Origin: an uncultured Clostridia bacterium
Lineage (GTDB): Bacteria; Bacillota; Clostridia; Oscillospirales; Acutalibacteraceae
Reading direction: 5' to 3'
Assembly (NCBI GenBank): GCA_905236975.1
Contig: CAJOQU010000001.1
Location: forward strand, 1 to 7,606
DNA length: 7,606 bases
Shown: positions 1 through 6,086 of the stretch, in pieces
How positions within the stretch are numbered: the stretch's first letter is position 1
Layout: every line of letters starts with the position of its first letter
Position numbers and translations under genes: made by a program
Notes under the pieces: generated by a model
What the model saw: only the letters and a program-made list of their open reading frames with translations
Database searches by the model: none
Told to the model about the DNA's origin: nothing

Positions 1-475
1 CGCCGCGACTACCTTGTCCTTTTTCGGCAGGGCGGAGGAGGGGCTTGTTTTATACCAAAAGGCCGCCGATTGCTACCGGACAAACAACAAAACCGAAACC
101 TACGAATACGCGGCGCTGCTTAACAATCAAGCGGCAACACTGAACGATCAAAAGCGTTACGACGAAGCCGAAGATAACTGGAAAAATGCCATTGAAATTT
201 TAAAAAAAGTCGGTTTTCATGACGGAGAAATCGCCATTTCTCTGGTCATGCTGGCACACCTGACCTTTGACCGGGACGATACGGCATATGAAAAAGTGGA
301 GACGCTGTTGGACGAGGCGTGGGAGTATATCAATTCGGATAATCAGCCGAAAGACGGCAATTACGCTTATGTTCTGAAAAAATGCGCGCCGTCGTTTGAT
401 TATTTTCAACGTCCCATTGAAGCGCAGGCCATGCGGGACGTTGCCAAAGAAATATACGATCAGGCTGATGTTTAG
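1..475 (+). CDS. TPR-repeat protein, C-terminal part (5' end outside window)
   Basis: This is the end of a tetratricopeptide-repeat protein. The reading frame is open from base 2, and a TTG at 14 is an unconvincing start with no ribosome binding site in view, so I treat the gene as running in from the left. A recognisable TPR helix pair lies at about codons 32-68 counted from that TTG (ALLNNQAA, then RYDEAEDNW and AIEILKK). It is followed by a weaker pair (ISLVMLAHL, then KVETLLDEAWEYI) and a last helix near the C-terminus (PIEAQAMRDVAKEIYDQ). No signal peptide or membrane segment is visible in this part. TPR proteins usually act as scaffolds for protein-protein contacts, but the partner cannot be told. 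The stop lies 11 nt before tcdA, so the two are probably co-transcribed. The family call is fairly safe; the function is unknown. Confidence 0.8.
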   Translation, partial: AATTLSFFGRAEEGLVLYQKAADCYRTNNKTETYEYAALLNNQAATLNDQKRYDEAEDNWKNAIEILKKVGFHDGEIAISLVMLAHLTFDRDDTAYEKVETLLDEAWEYINSDNQPKDGNYAYVLKKCAPSFDYFQRPIEAQAMRDVAKEIYDQADV

Positions 476-486
476 GGAGGAAAAAG

Positions 487-1257
487 ATGTTAAATCAATT
501 TTCAAGAACACAGCTACTTCTCGGCGCTGACGGAATGGAAAAGCTGGCGGCGGCTCGCGTGGCGGTTTTTGGTATCGGCGGCGTGGGCGGATACACCGTT
601 GAGGCGCTTGCCAGAAGCGGCGTGAGGACGTTTGATTTGATTGATGACGACAGGGTCTGTTTGACCAACCTGAACCGCCAACTGCTTGCCACGCGTGAAA
701 CGGTCGGCAAATATAAGGTCGATGTTGCCGAAGAACGCATCCTTGCCATCAACCCCGATGCGACGGTTTACAAATACAAGACCTTTTACACGCCCGACAC
801 CGCCGGTCAATTCAACTTTTCCGAGTATGATTATGTGGTTGACGCCATTGATACCGTAACGGGCAAGATCGCTTTGGTGCTGCAGGCGCAAGCGGCAAAA
901 GTTCCCATAATCAGTTGTATGGGAGCGGGAAACAAAATGGATCCCACTGCGTTTGAGGTGACTGATCTCTACAAAACGTCGGTGTGCCCGTTGGCCAGGG
1001 TCATGCGCCGCGAGTTAAAACGCAGAGGCGTTGAAGAACTTAAGGTAGTATACTCGAAAGAGCCGCCTATGACACCCCTTGACGATATGGCGATCAGCTG
1101 CCGAACCCACTGTATTTGCCCGCCCGGCACGGCCAGAAAGTGTACGCAGCGCAGGCAGGTGCCGGGAAGCAACGCGTTTGTTCCCTCGGTTGCGGGGCTG
1201 ATTATCGCGGGCGAGGTCGTGAAAGACCTGATCGGATATAAGGGGTCGCCTGTATGA
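487..1257 (+). CDS. tcdA: tRNA threonylcarbamoyladenosine dehydratase (TcdA/CsdL, E1-like)
   Basis: This is a 256-residue E1/ThiF/MoeB-like enzyme. TcdA uses ATP to cyclise t6A at position 37 of ANN-decoding tRNAs into the hydantoin-like ct6A. The sequence shows the Rossmann nucleotide-binding loop GIGGVGG (residues 29-35), the following acidic patch DDD (53-55), the N-x-NRQ segment (61-65), lysines 75 and 77, and VVDAIDT (117-123). SCMGAGNKMDPT (143-154) and IPGS-like VPGSNAFVPSVAGL (225-238) are typical of TcdA rather than of MoeB or ThiF. Cysteines 205, 209, 211 and 219 form a CxxxCxC...C group that could bind zinc (inference). A strong AGGGAGG sits 6 nt before the ATG. The stop overlaps the next start (ATGA). 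In Escherichia coli the ct6A reaction depends on the cysteine desulfurase system CsdA-CsdE, which fits the neighbouring desulfurase gene. Confidence 0.93.
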   Translation: MLNQFSRTQLLLGADGMEKLAAARVAVFGIGGVGGYTVEALARSGVRTFDLIDDDRVCLTNLNRQLLATRETVGKYKVDVAEERILAINPDATVYKYKTFYTPDTAGQFNFSEYDYVVDAIDTVTGKIALVLQAQAAKVPIISCMGAGNKMDPTAFEVTDLYKTSVCPLARVMRRELKRRGVEELKVVYSKEPPMTPLDDMAISCRTHCICPPGTARKCTQRRQVPGSNAFVPSVAGLIIAGEVVKDLIGYKGSPV

Positions 1258-2375
1258 TCTACCTTGATTATTCGGCCAATACGCCGGCGGATCCCGCCGT
1301 GCTTGCAAAGTATACCGAGATCGAACAACGCTATTTCGGAAATCCCAATTCGGCGCATACGGCGGGGCGCCTTGCCGCCAAAGCTTTGTCCGGTGTTACG
1401 GAATCCATTGCGCATCAGCTTGGCGTACGGCCGCAGGAAATTCTGTATACCTCGGGTGCAAGCGAGGCAAATAATTTGGCCATCAAGGGCATCGTGCGGG
1501 CGCAGCGCCATCATGGAAGGCATATCCTTTCCACACCGCTTGAGCATCCGTCGGTCAGCGGGCCGCTTACTTATTTGCAGGAGCAGGGGTACGAGGTCGA
1601 TTTGCTGGAAATAGGGCGAGATGGCAAAATCAGCCTTGAAAGCCTGCGGGAGCTTTTGCGAAACGATACCGTTTTGGTGGCGGTCAGCGCGGTGGACAGC
1701 GAACTCGGCGTGATCCAGCCCATCCGTGAGATCGCCGAAATTCTGCAAAGTTACCCCAATTGCCGCCTGCATGTGGACGCGACGCAGGCGATCGGCAAAA
1801 TCGATTTTTCTTTTGACGGAATTGATACGGCAAGTCTTGCGGCGCATAAATTTTACGGTCTGAACGGCAGCGGTCTGTTGCTGAAACGCGAAGAGTTGGT
1901 TTTAGAACCGTTGATCCACGGCGGCACGGGTGCGTCGCTTTATCGCAGCGGAACGCCTACCTTGGCGCTTGCCGCCGCATTGGATCAAGCGCTGCTGCTG
2001 TCGCTTGGCTCCCGCGAGGATCGGTACATCGCCGTTCAAAGCTTAAATACAAAGCTGCGAGAGGCCTTCTCGGTTCTTCCTTTTGTGCGTGTCAACAGCC
2101 CACAGGACGCCGCTCCGCATATTTTGAATGTAAGCGTCGCAGGCATAAAGGGCATGGATTTTCAAGCCGCGCTTGACCGGCACGGCGTATGTGTTTCGGT
2201 CAAATCGGCCTGTTCCGTGCCGGGAACGCCGTCAAGGGCGGTGTATGCCGTCAGCCGAGACAGAAAAAACGCCGTTTCCTCTTGGCGTATCAGCCTGAGT
2301 CATTTAACGTCCGACGATGAAATTACGGAATTTTTAAAGATTTTTCACGCGTGTTATAAGGAGCTGACAGAATGA
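1254..2375 (+). CDS. Cysteine desulfurase, IscS/NifS family (class V aminotransferase fold)
   Basis: This 373-residue PLP enzyme converts cysteine to alanine and passes the sulfur on as a cysteine persulfide. The N-terminal YLDYSANTP (3-11) is the family hallmark. PLP-site features are the TSGASEANNLAIKG loop (66-79), His98 in LEHPS, Asp175 and Gln178 in HVDATQ, and the Schiff-base Lys199 in AHKFYG. The persulfide-forming Cys320 lies in KSACSVPG. The segment that usually reads VNNEIG is VDSELG here (147-152). AAGGGG stands 8 nt before the ATG, which overlaps the tcdA stop by 4 nt; the gene's own stop overlaps the ttcA start by 4 nt. Such tight packing between two tRNA-modification genes suggests a dedicated sulfur donor for TtcA, and perhaps a TcdA partner, rather than the general Fe-S cluster desulfurase. 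No iscU or sufU lies nearby in the window. The family is certain; the dedicated role is inferred. Confidence 0.93.
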   Translation: MIYLDYSANTPADPAVLAKYTEIEQRYFGNPNSAHTAGRLAAKALSGVTESIAHQLGVRPQEILYTSGASEANNLAIKGIVRAQRHHGRHILSTPLEHPSVSGPLTYLQEQGYEVDLLEIGRDGKISLESLRELLRNDTVLVAVSAVDSELGVIQPIREIAEILQSYPNCRLHVDATQAIGKIDFSFDGIDTASLAAHKFYGLNGSGLLLKREELVLEPLIHGGTGASLYRSGTPTLALAAALDQALLLSLGSREDRYIAVQSLNTKLREAFSVLPFVRVNSPQDAAPHILNVSVAGIKGMDFQAALDRHGVCVSVKSACSVPGTPSRAVYAVSRDRKNAVSSWRISLSHLTSDDEITEFLKIFHACYKELTE

Positions 2376-3250
2376 GTAGAGAGTTGGAGCCCTATCAGCT
2401 AATTGAGCAAAGCATTTCCAAACGGTTCCGCAAGACAATATGGAGTCCTTTTGTCGCCGCCGTCAAGCGCTACGAACTGATTCAAGCGGGTGACAAGATT
2501 GCCGTTTGCATCTCGGGTGGGAAAGATTCCATGTTGATGGCAAAGCTCATGCAGATGCTGCAGCGGTTCAGCGAGGTTCCCTTTGATCTGGTCTATTTGG
2601 TAATGGATCCCGGTTATAACAAGCTCAATCGTCAAAAGATCGAAAGCAATGCGGCGCTGCTGCATATTCCGATCACGGTTTTTGAAACCAATATTTTTGA
2701 GGTTGCAAACAATACCGACCATTCTCCTTGCTATCTTTGCGCTAAAATGCGGCGTGGGCATCTTTACGCCAAGGCGAAGGAACTGGGGTGCAACAAGATC
2801 GCGCTGGGCCATCATTTCAGCGATGTGATCGAAACCACCGTGATGGCCATGTTTTACGGTTCGCAATGTCAGGCTATGATTCCGAAATTACACAGCCGCA
2901 ATTTTGAAGGTATGGAGCTGATTCGACCGCTTTACTGCGTTCATGAGGACGATATTTTGGCCTGGAAACGGTACAACGATTTGGAATTTATTCAATGCGC
3001 CTGCCGGTTTACCGAAAACTGCACTGCGTGTGACAACGGGGGCGGCGGCTCCAAACGACAGGAGGTTAAAACGTTGATTCGCCGTTTAAAGCGTGATAAT
3101 CCGAATATTGAAAAAAGTATTTTTCAAAGCATCCACGCAGTCTGTGTGGACACTTTTCCCGGTTACAAACAAAACGGTATAGAGCACTCGTTTTTAGAAA
3201 ACTATGATCAACATGAAATCAGAAAGGAAGCACACAATGAAATCTATTGA
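2372..3250 (+). CDS. ttcA: TtcA-type PP-loop tRNA 2-thiolation enzyme
   Basis: This 292-residue protein belongs to the adenine-nucleotide alpha-hydrolase (PP-loop) family. TtcA adenylates C2 of cytidine 32 in certain tRNAs and replaces the oxygen with sulfur, using an oxygen-sensitive [4Fe-4S] cluster. The PP-loop SGGKDS is at 48-53. HSPCYLC (117-123) supplies the CxxC pair Cys120/Cys123. LGHHFSDVIETT (145-156) and the MFYG...PKLHS region (160-175) match TtcA well. The third cluster cysteine is expected at Cys209 or Cys211. Unusually, this site expands to CAC-RFTEN-CTAC (209-220) followed by a glycine-rich turn. AAGGAG lies 8 nt before the start, and the ATGA overlap with the desulfurase implies coupled translation. 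The tail overlaps ridA by 14 nt. The exact tRNA target in this organism is not proved; a related PP-loop thiolase acting at another position remains possible. Confidence 0.85.
   Translation: MSRELEPYQLIEQSISKRFRKTIWSPFVAAVKRYELIQAGDKIAVCISGGKDSMLMAKLMQMLQRFSEVPFDLVYLVMDPGYNKLNRQKIESNAALLHIPITVFETNIFEVANNTDHSPCYLCAKMRRGHLYAKAKELGCNKIALGHHFSDVIETTVMAMFYGSQCQAMIPKLHSRNFEGMELIRPLYCVHEDDILAWKRYNDLEFIQCACRFTENCTACDNGGGGSKRQEVKTLIRRLKRDNPNIEKSIFQSIHAVCVDTFPGYKQNGIEHSFLENYDQHEIRKEAHNEIY
3223..3230 (+). promoter_or_regulatory. Ribosome binding site setting the ridA start
   Basis: AAAGGAAG lies 6 nt before the ATG at 3237. It sits within the final codons of ttcA and selects this start over the in-frame ATG at 3204, which has no comparable site. 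Confidence 0.75.
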
Positions 3251-3611
3251 AACACCAAACGCGCCCGCCGCCATCGGGCCTTATTCCCAAGCGATCGTGA
3301 CAGGGGATTTTGTTTACACCTCGGGGCAGATTCCGATCAATCCCGCCACAGGTGTGGTGGAAGCCAAAACCATTGAGGAACAAACAAAACAGGTGATCGA
3401 CAATCTGGCCGCTGTGCTGGCGGCGGCCGGCAGCGGTCTTGATCAGGTCGTGAAAACCACCTGTTTTCTTACCAATATGGGGGATTTCGCCGTATTTAAT
3501 CAGGTCTATGCCCAATATTTCACCGGCAAACCGGCCAGAAGCTGTGTGGAGGTATCCGCCCTTCCTAAAGGCGCGCTGGTCGAGATCGAAGTCATCGCCG
3601 TTACACGATGA
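3237..3611 (+). CDS. ridA: RidA family enamine/imine deaminase (YjgF/YER057c/UK114)
   Basis: This 124-residue protein is of typical RidA length. RidA trimers hydrolyse the reactive enamine/imine intermediates, such as 2-aminoacrylate, that PLP enzymes release, and so protect other PLP enzymes in the cytoplasm. Family landmarks are IGPYSQA (13-19), YTSGQIPINP (27-36), the KTTCFLTNM stretch (73-81), Arg101 in PARSCVEV, which binds the substrate carboxylate in active RidA proteins, and LPKGALVEIEVIAV (109-122) with Glu116. I choose the ATG at 3237 rather than an in-frame ATG at 3204: AAAGGAAG lies 6 nt before it, and homologues begin at MKSIETPNAP. The start lies inside the last codons of ttcA, so it is the last gene of the operon, closed by the terminator at 3651. 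Enamine scavenging fits a neighbouring PLP-dependent cysteine desulfurase, but RidA acts broadly and the pairing is inference. Confidence 0.93.
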   Translation: MKSIETPNAPAAIGPYSQAIVTGDFVYTSGQIPINPATGVVEAKTIEEQTKQVIDNLAAVLAAAGSGLDQVVKTTCFLTNMGDFAVFNQVYAQYFTGKPARSCVEVSALPKGALVEIEVIAVTR

Positions 3612-3650
3612 CCGGGTAAAAGGAACGGACTTTTTGTCTTTACAACGCCG

Positions 3651-3697
3651 CCCCAAGCCTCGGCTTTTGCCGGGACTTGGGGGGCTTTTTTTGTTTT
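3651..3697 (+). terminator. Intrinsic terminator of the tcdA-ridA operon
   Basis: CCCCAAG (3651-3657) pairs with CTTGGGG (3676-3682). After one C-A mismatch, CTCGGC-type pairing continues inward (3659-3664 with 3669-3674, including one T-G wobble) and closes on a TTTT loop. Seven T residues follow from 3686, then G and four more T. It begins 39 nt after the ridA stop. Confidence 0.93.
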
Positions 3698-3700
3698 GAT

Positions 3701-3749
3701 AAAGAACAAAAACAAATCCTTTGACAATCGATCGATCATCAAAGGATTT
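3701..3749 (-). terminator. Intrinsic terminator of the glnA-ANTAR-pyrG operon
   Basis: An 11-bp perfect stem is formed by 3714-3724 and 3739-3749 (AAATCCTTTGA with its complement). Read on the minus strand, it is followed by GTTTTTGTTCTTT (3713-3701). The loop contains the self-complementary ATCGATCGAT (3727-3736), which can extend the stem after a small internal loop. There is no T-run on the plus-strand side, so it serves the minus strand. The hairpin is AT-rich and weaker than the one facing it. Confidence 0.85.
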
Positions 3750-3768
3750 GAAAAGAAAACAGGCGTTA

Positions 3769-5394
3769 TTATTCGTGCGGAGCCTCTTTTTGATCCAACG
3801 CGGCTTTAATCAGCCCCATAAACAGCGGGTGAGCTTTGTTGGGGCGGGATTTGAACTCAGGGTGGAACTGCACGCCCACATAAAAATCGTTTTGCGGGAT
3901 CTCGACCGTTTCCACGATGTGTTCATCGGGCGAAGTGCCGCTGATCACCAGACCGCCGTCCACCATCTGCTGGCGGTAGTCGTTGTTGAATTCGTAACGG
4001 TGGCGGTGGCGTTCATAGATTTCAGCTTTGCCGTAGCATTCAGCCATTTTGGTGCCTTCCTTGATTTTGCAGGGGTAGGCGCCAAGGCGCAGGGTGCCGC
4101 CTTTATTGATCTGATCGTTCTGATCGGGCATAAAATCAATGACTTTATGGGCGGAGTTTTCGTCAAATTCGCCCGAGTTGGCGTCGGTCAGACCTAATAC
4201 ATGACGGGCAAATTCGATCACCGCGATCTGCATGCCAAGGCAAATGCCAAGGTAGGGGATGTTGTTTGTGCGGGCGTAGTGGGCGGTGGCGATTTTGCCC
4301 TCAATTCCGCGGTTGCCGAAGCCGCCGGGAACCAACAAGCCGTTGCAGTCGCCTAAAACCTCGGTCACATTTTCAGGGGTGACGGTCTCGGAATCGATCC
4401 ATTGAATCTGCACGCGGGTACCGAACACATAACCCGCGTGACGCAGCGCCTCCGCCACCGAAAGATATGCGTCGTGCAGCTGTACATACTTGCCGACAAG
4501 GCCGATCGTCACGGTTTTGGTGCGGTTTTTGATGCGGTCGAGCATTTGGTTCCAGTCGGAAAGATCGGGCGAATGTGCCCAAATGCCAAGCTCACGGCAG
4601 ACAATATCGGAAAAATGGCTCTTTTCCAGCATGATCGGCGCTTCATACAGCACCGGAATGGTCATGTTTTCGATCACACAATCGGGCTTGACATTGCAGA
4701 AAAGCGAGATTTTTTTGAAAATATTTTCTTCCAGCGGCTCATCGCACCGCAGGACGATGATGTTGGGACTGATTCCCATGCCCTGCAGTTCCTTGACCGA
4801 GTGCTGGGTGGGTTTGGTTTTATGCTCGTCCGATCCGTGAAGGAAGGGAACCAGCGTTACATGAATATACAGGGCGTTTTCACGGCCGACCTCTAACCCG
4901 ACCTGACGAATGGCCTCTAAAAACGGCTGACTTTCAATATCGCCGGTGGTGCCGCCGATTTCGGTGATGACCACATCGGCCTTGGTTTTCGCGCCCACGC
5001 TGTAAATGAAATCTTTGATCTCGTTGGTGACATGGGGAATGACCTGCACCGTCTCACCCAGATATTCGCCGCGGCGTTCTTTGTTCAGCACATTCCAATA
5101 GACCTTGCCGGTGGTGAGATTGGAGAATTTGTTTAAATCTTCATCAATAAATCGTTCGTAGTGACCAAGATCCAAATCGGTCTCGGCGCCGTCTTCGGTC
5201 ACATAGACTTCGCCATGCTGGTAAGGGCTCATGGTGCCGGGGTCAACATTGATGTATGGGTCTAACTTTTGGGCGGCCACTTTGATGCCCCGCGCTTTCA
5301 GCAAACGGCCCAACGAGGCGGCGGTAATGCCCTTGCCAAGACCGGATACCACGCCGCCGGTCACAAAAATATATTTGGTTTTCAGGTGTTCCAT
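3769..5394 (-). CDS. pyrG: CTP synthase (glutamine-hydrolysing)
   Basis: This 541-residue enzyme makes CTP from UTP, ATP and glutamine, the last step of de novo pyrimidine nucleotide synthesis. The N-terminal synthetase domain (about 1-270) shows FVTGGVVSGLGKG (10-22) with the ATP loop, KLDPYINVDPGTM (43-55) and EIGGTTGDIES (145-155). The C-terminal class I glutamine amidotransferase domain (about 295-535) shows PGGFG (356-360), the nucleophile Cys385 in GICLGMQ, and His511 and Glu513 in QFHPEF. Length is normal for the family and no key residue is missing. I choose the ATG at 5394 because AGGGAG lies 8 nt before it; an in-frame ATG at 5418 lies inside the ANTAR gene. Only 13 nt separate the ANTAR stop from this start. 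There is thus no room for the GGGC-type pyrG attenuator known from Bacillus, and expression probably depends on read-through from glnA. The tail ends with two stops in a row. Confidence 0.97.
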   Translation of the reverse strand: MEHLKTKYIFVTGGVVSGLGKGITAASLGRLLKARGIKVAAQKLDPYINVDPGTMSPYQHGEVYVTEDGAETDLDLGHYERFIDEDLNKFSNLTTGKVYWNVLNKERRGEYLGETVQVIPHVTNEIKDFIYSVGAKTKADVVITEIGGTTGDIESQPFLEAIRQVGLEVGRENALYIHVTLVPFLHGSDEHKTKPTQHSVKELQGMGISPNIIVLRCDEPLEENIFKKISLFCNVKPDCVIENMTIPVLYEAPIMLEKSHFSDIVCRELGIWAHSPDLSDWNQMLDRIKNRTKTVTIGLVGKYVQLHDAYLSVAEALRHAGYVFGTRVQIQWIDSETVTPENVTEVLGDCNGLLVPGGFGNRGIEGKIATAHYARTNNIPYLGICLGMQIAVIEFARHVLGLTDANSGEFDENSAHKVIDFMPDQNDQINKGGTLRLGAYPCKIKEGTKMAECYGKAEIYERHRHRYEFNNDYRQQMVDGGLVISGTSPDEHIVETVEIPQNDFYVGVQFHPEFKSRPNKAHPLFMGLIKAALDQKEAPHE

Positions 5395-5402
5395 AATCGT
5401 TG

Positions 5403-5408
5403 CTCCCT
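5403..5408 (-). promoter_or_regulatory. Ribosome binding site setting the pyrG start
   Basis: On the minus strand AGGGAG starts at the last base of the ANTAR stop codon and lies 8 nt before the ATG at 5394. It decides the start over the ATG at 5418 and suggests coupling between the two genes. Confidence 0.8.
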
Positions 5409-5995
5409 TAATTTTCATAGGTTTGTATAATGTTTTCCGCTACCTGTCCACGTCGGATACAGGAATCCATTGCGGTTTTTTCAATGTATTTGTGCGCCTC
5501 TTCCTCGCTCATTTGAAATCGCTCAATCAACAGCCATTTGGCGCGGTTGACCAGGCGAATTTCCTTCATTTTGGTTTCCAGCGTCACGGCGCGCCGCTCA
5601 AAGGCCGCCAACCGGTTGTGCGTGGCGGCCATCAGGCAGATGGCCTGCGAAATGGTTTGCCGGTTGCCGGGTTTGACAAAGGTAAGCACACCGGCTTGCT
5701 CAACCTGATAATTGACCTGCTCAAACAGTTCGCTTTTCACGAACAACAGCACGCCGACCGAGCTGTTTTCGCAAAGCTCAACGGCAAAATCGGTGCCGAA
5801 ACCGTCGGGTAAAGGCGTGTTGACAATGACAAGGTCAAACGGATTTTCGCTGTGCATACGCCCCGCCTCGGCAAGACTTTTGGCCGCGCAAACGGGCATA
5901 TAATTGCCTGAACGCAGCACTTCGCGCAGATAGGTTTCGGCGTTACCGGAGGCCGAGACGATCAGCACGCTCAAATTGGATTGATCGCGATACAT
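5408..5995 (-). CDS. ANTAR-domain regulator with degenerate receiver (putative transcription antiterminator)
   Basis: This 195-residue protein is built like AmiR/EutV-type RNA-binding antiterminators. The N-terminal part (about 8-118) has a receiver-like fold pattern: VLIVSAS (10-16), DLVIVNTPLPDG (54-65) and TFVKPG (105-110). The acidic pair that should follow the first strand is absent (Ser14-Ala15), and the phosphoacceptor Asp is Asn59; only Lys108 remains. It is therefore unlikely to be phosphorylated in the usual way. A helical linker (about 119-142) leads into an ANTAR domain (about 136-194) with the typical RAKWLLIERFQMSEEEAH (151-168), EKTAM (172-176) and VAENII (185-190) elements. 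GGGGTG lies 5 nt before the ATG. It follows glnA by 91 nt with no convincing terminator between, and precedes pyrG. The obvious candidate target is the glnA leader hairpin at 7338-7355. ANTAR regulators called GlnR or NitR are known beside clostridial glnA genes; applying that name here would be inference. Confidence 0.9.
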   Translation of the reverse strand: MYRDQSNLSVLIVSASGNAETYLREVLRSGNYMPVCAAKSLAEAGRMHSENPFDLVIVNTPLPDGFGTDFAVELCENSSVGVLLFVKSELFEQVNYQVEQAGVLTFVKPGNRQTISQAICLMAATHNRLAAFERRAVTLETKMKEIRLVNRAKWLLIERFQMSEEEAHKYIEKTAMDSCIRRGQVAENIIQTYEN

Positions 5996-6086
5996 CCGTT
6001 CACCCCGCTTTTTACAAAATTATTAAAAGAAAGATAGGTTATGCCACGGTTTTGCTGTGGACAGCCAAAAGCGCGTGCGGCCGAGG

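Noticed and set aside
969..1847. Long minus-strand open frame of 292 codons antisense to tcdA and the desulfurase gene.
   Set aside because: It shows no recognisable motif and lies wholly across two well-supported genes; it is a shadow of their codon pattern.
3204..3236. Upstream ATG at 3204 as the ridA start.
   Set aside because: It has no ribosome site, adds residues not found in RidA proteins, and competes with a well-placed site before 3237.
3612..3768. A CRISPR-like or mobile-element repeat in the gap between the converging operons, suggested by the inverted repeats and the ATCGATCGAT string.
   Set aside because: Each inverted repeat is explained by an intrinsic terminator, and there are no spaced direct repeats or element ends.
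3721..4896. Plus-strand open frames antisense to pyrG (for example 3721-4197 and 4402-4896).
   Set aside because: They are mirror frames of a highly conserved enzyme, and the first begins inside a terminator hairpin.
6030..6070. Hairpin between glnA and the ANTAR gene (GCTG/CAGC core at 6054-6065 with flanking U-A pairs) considered as a terminator or second ANTAR target.
   Set aside because: The loop has four bases and no A1/G4 hexaloop, and the U-rich stretch starts about a dozen bases downstream of the stem, so neither reading is supported.
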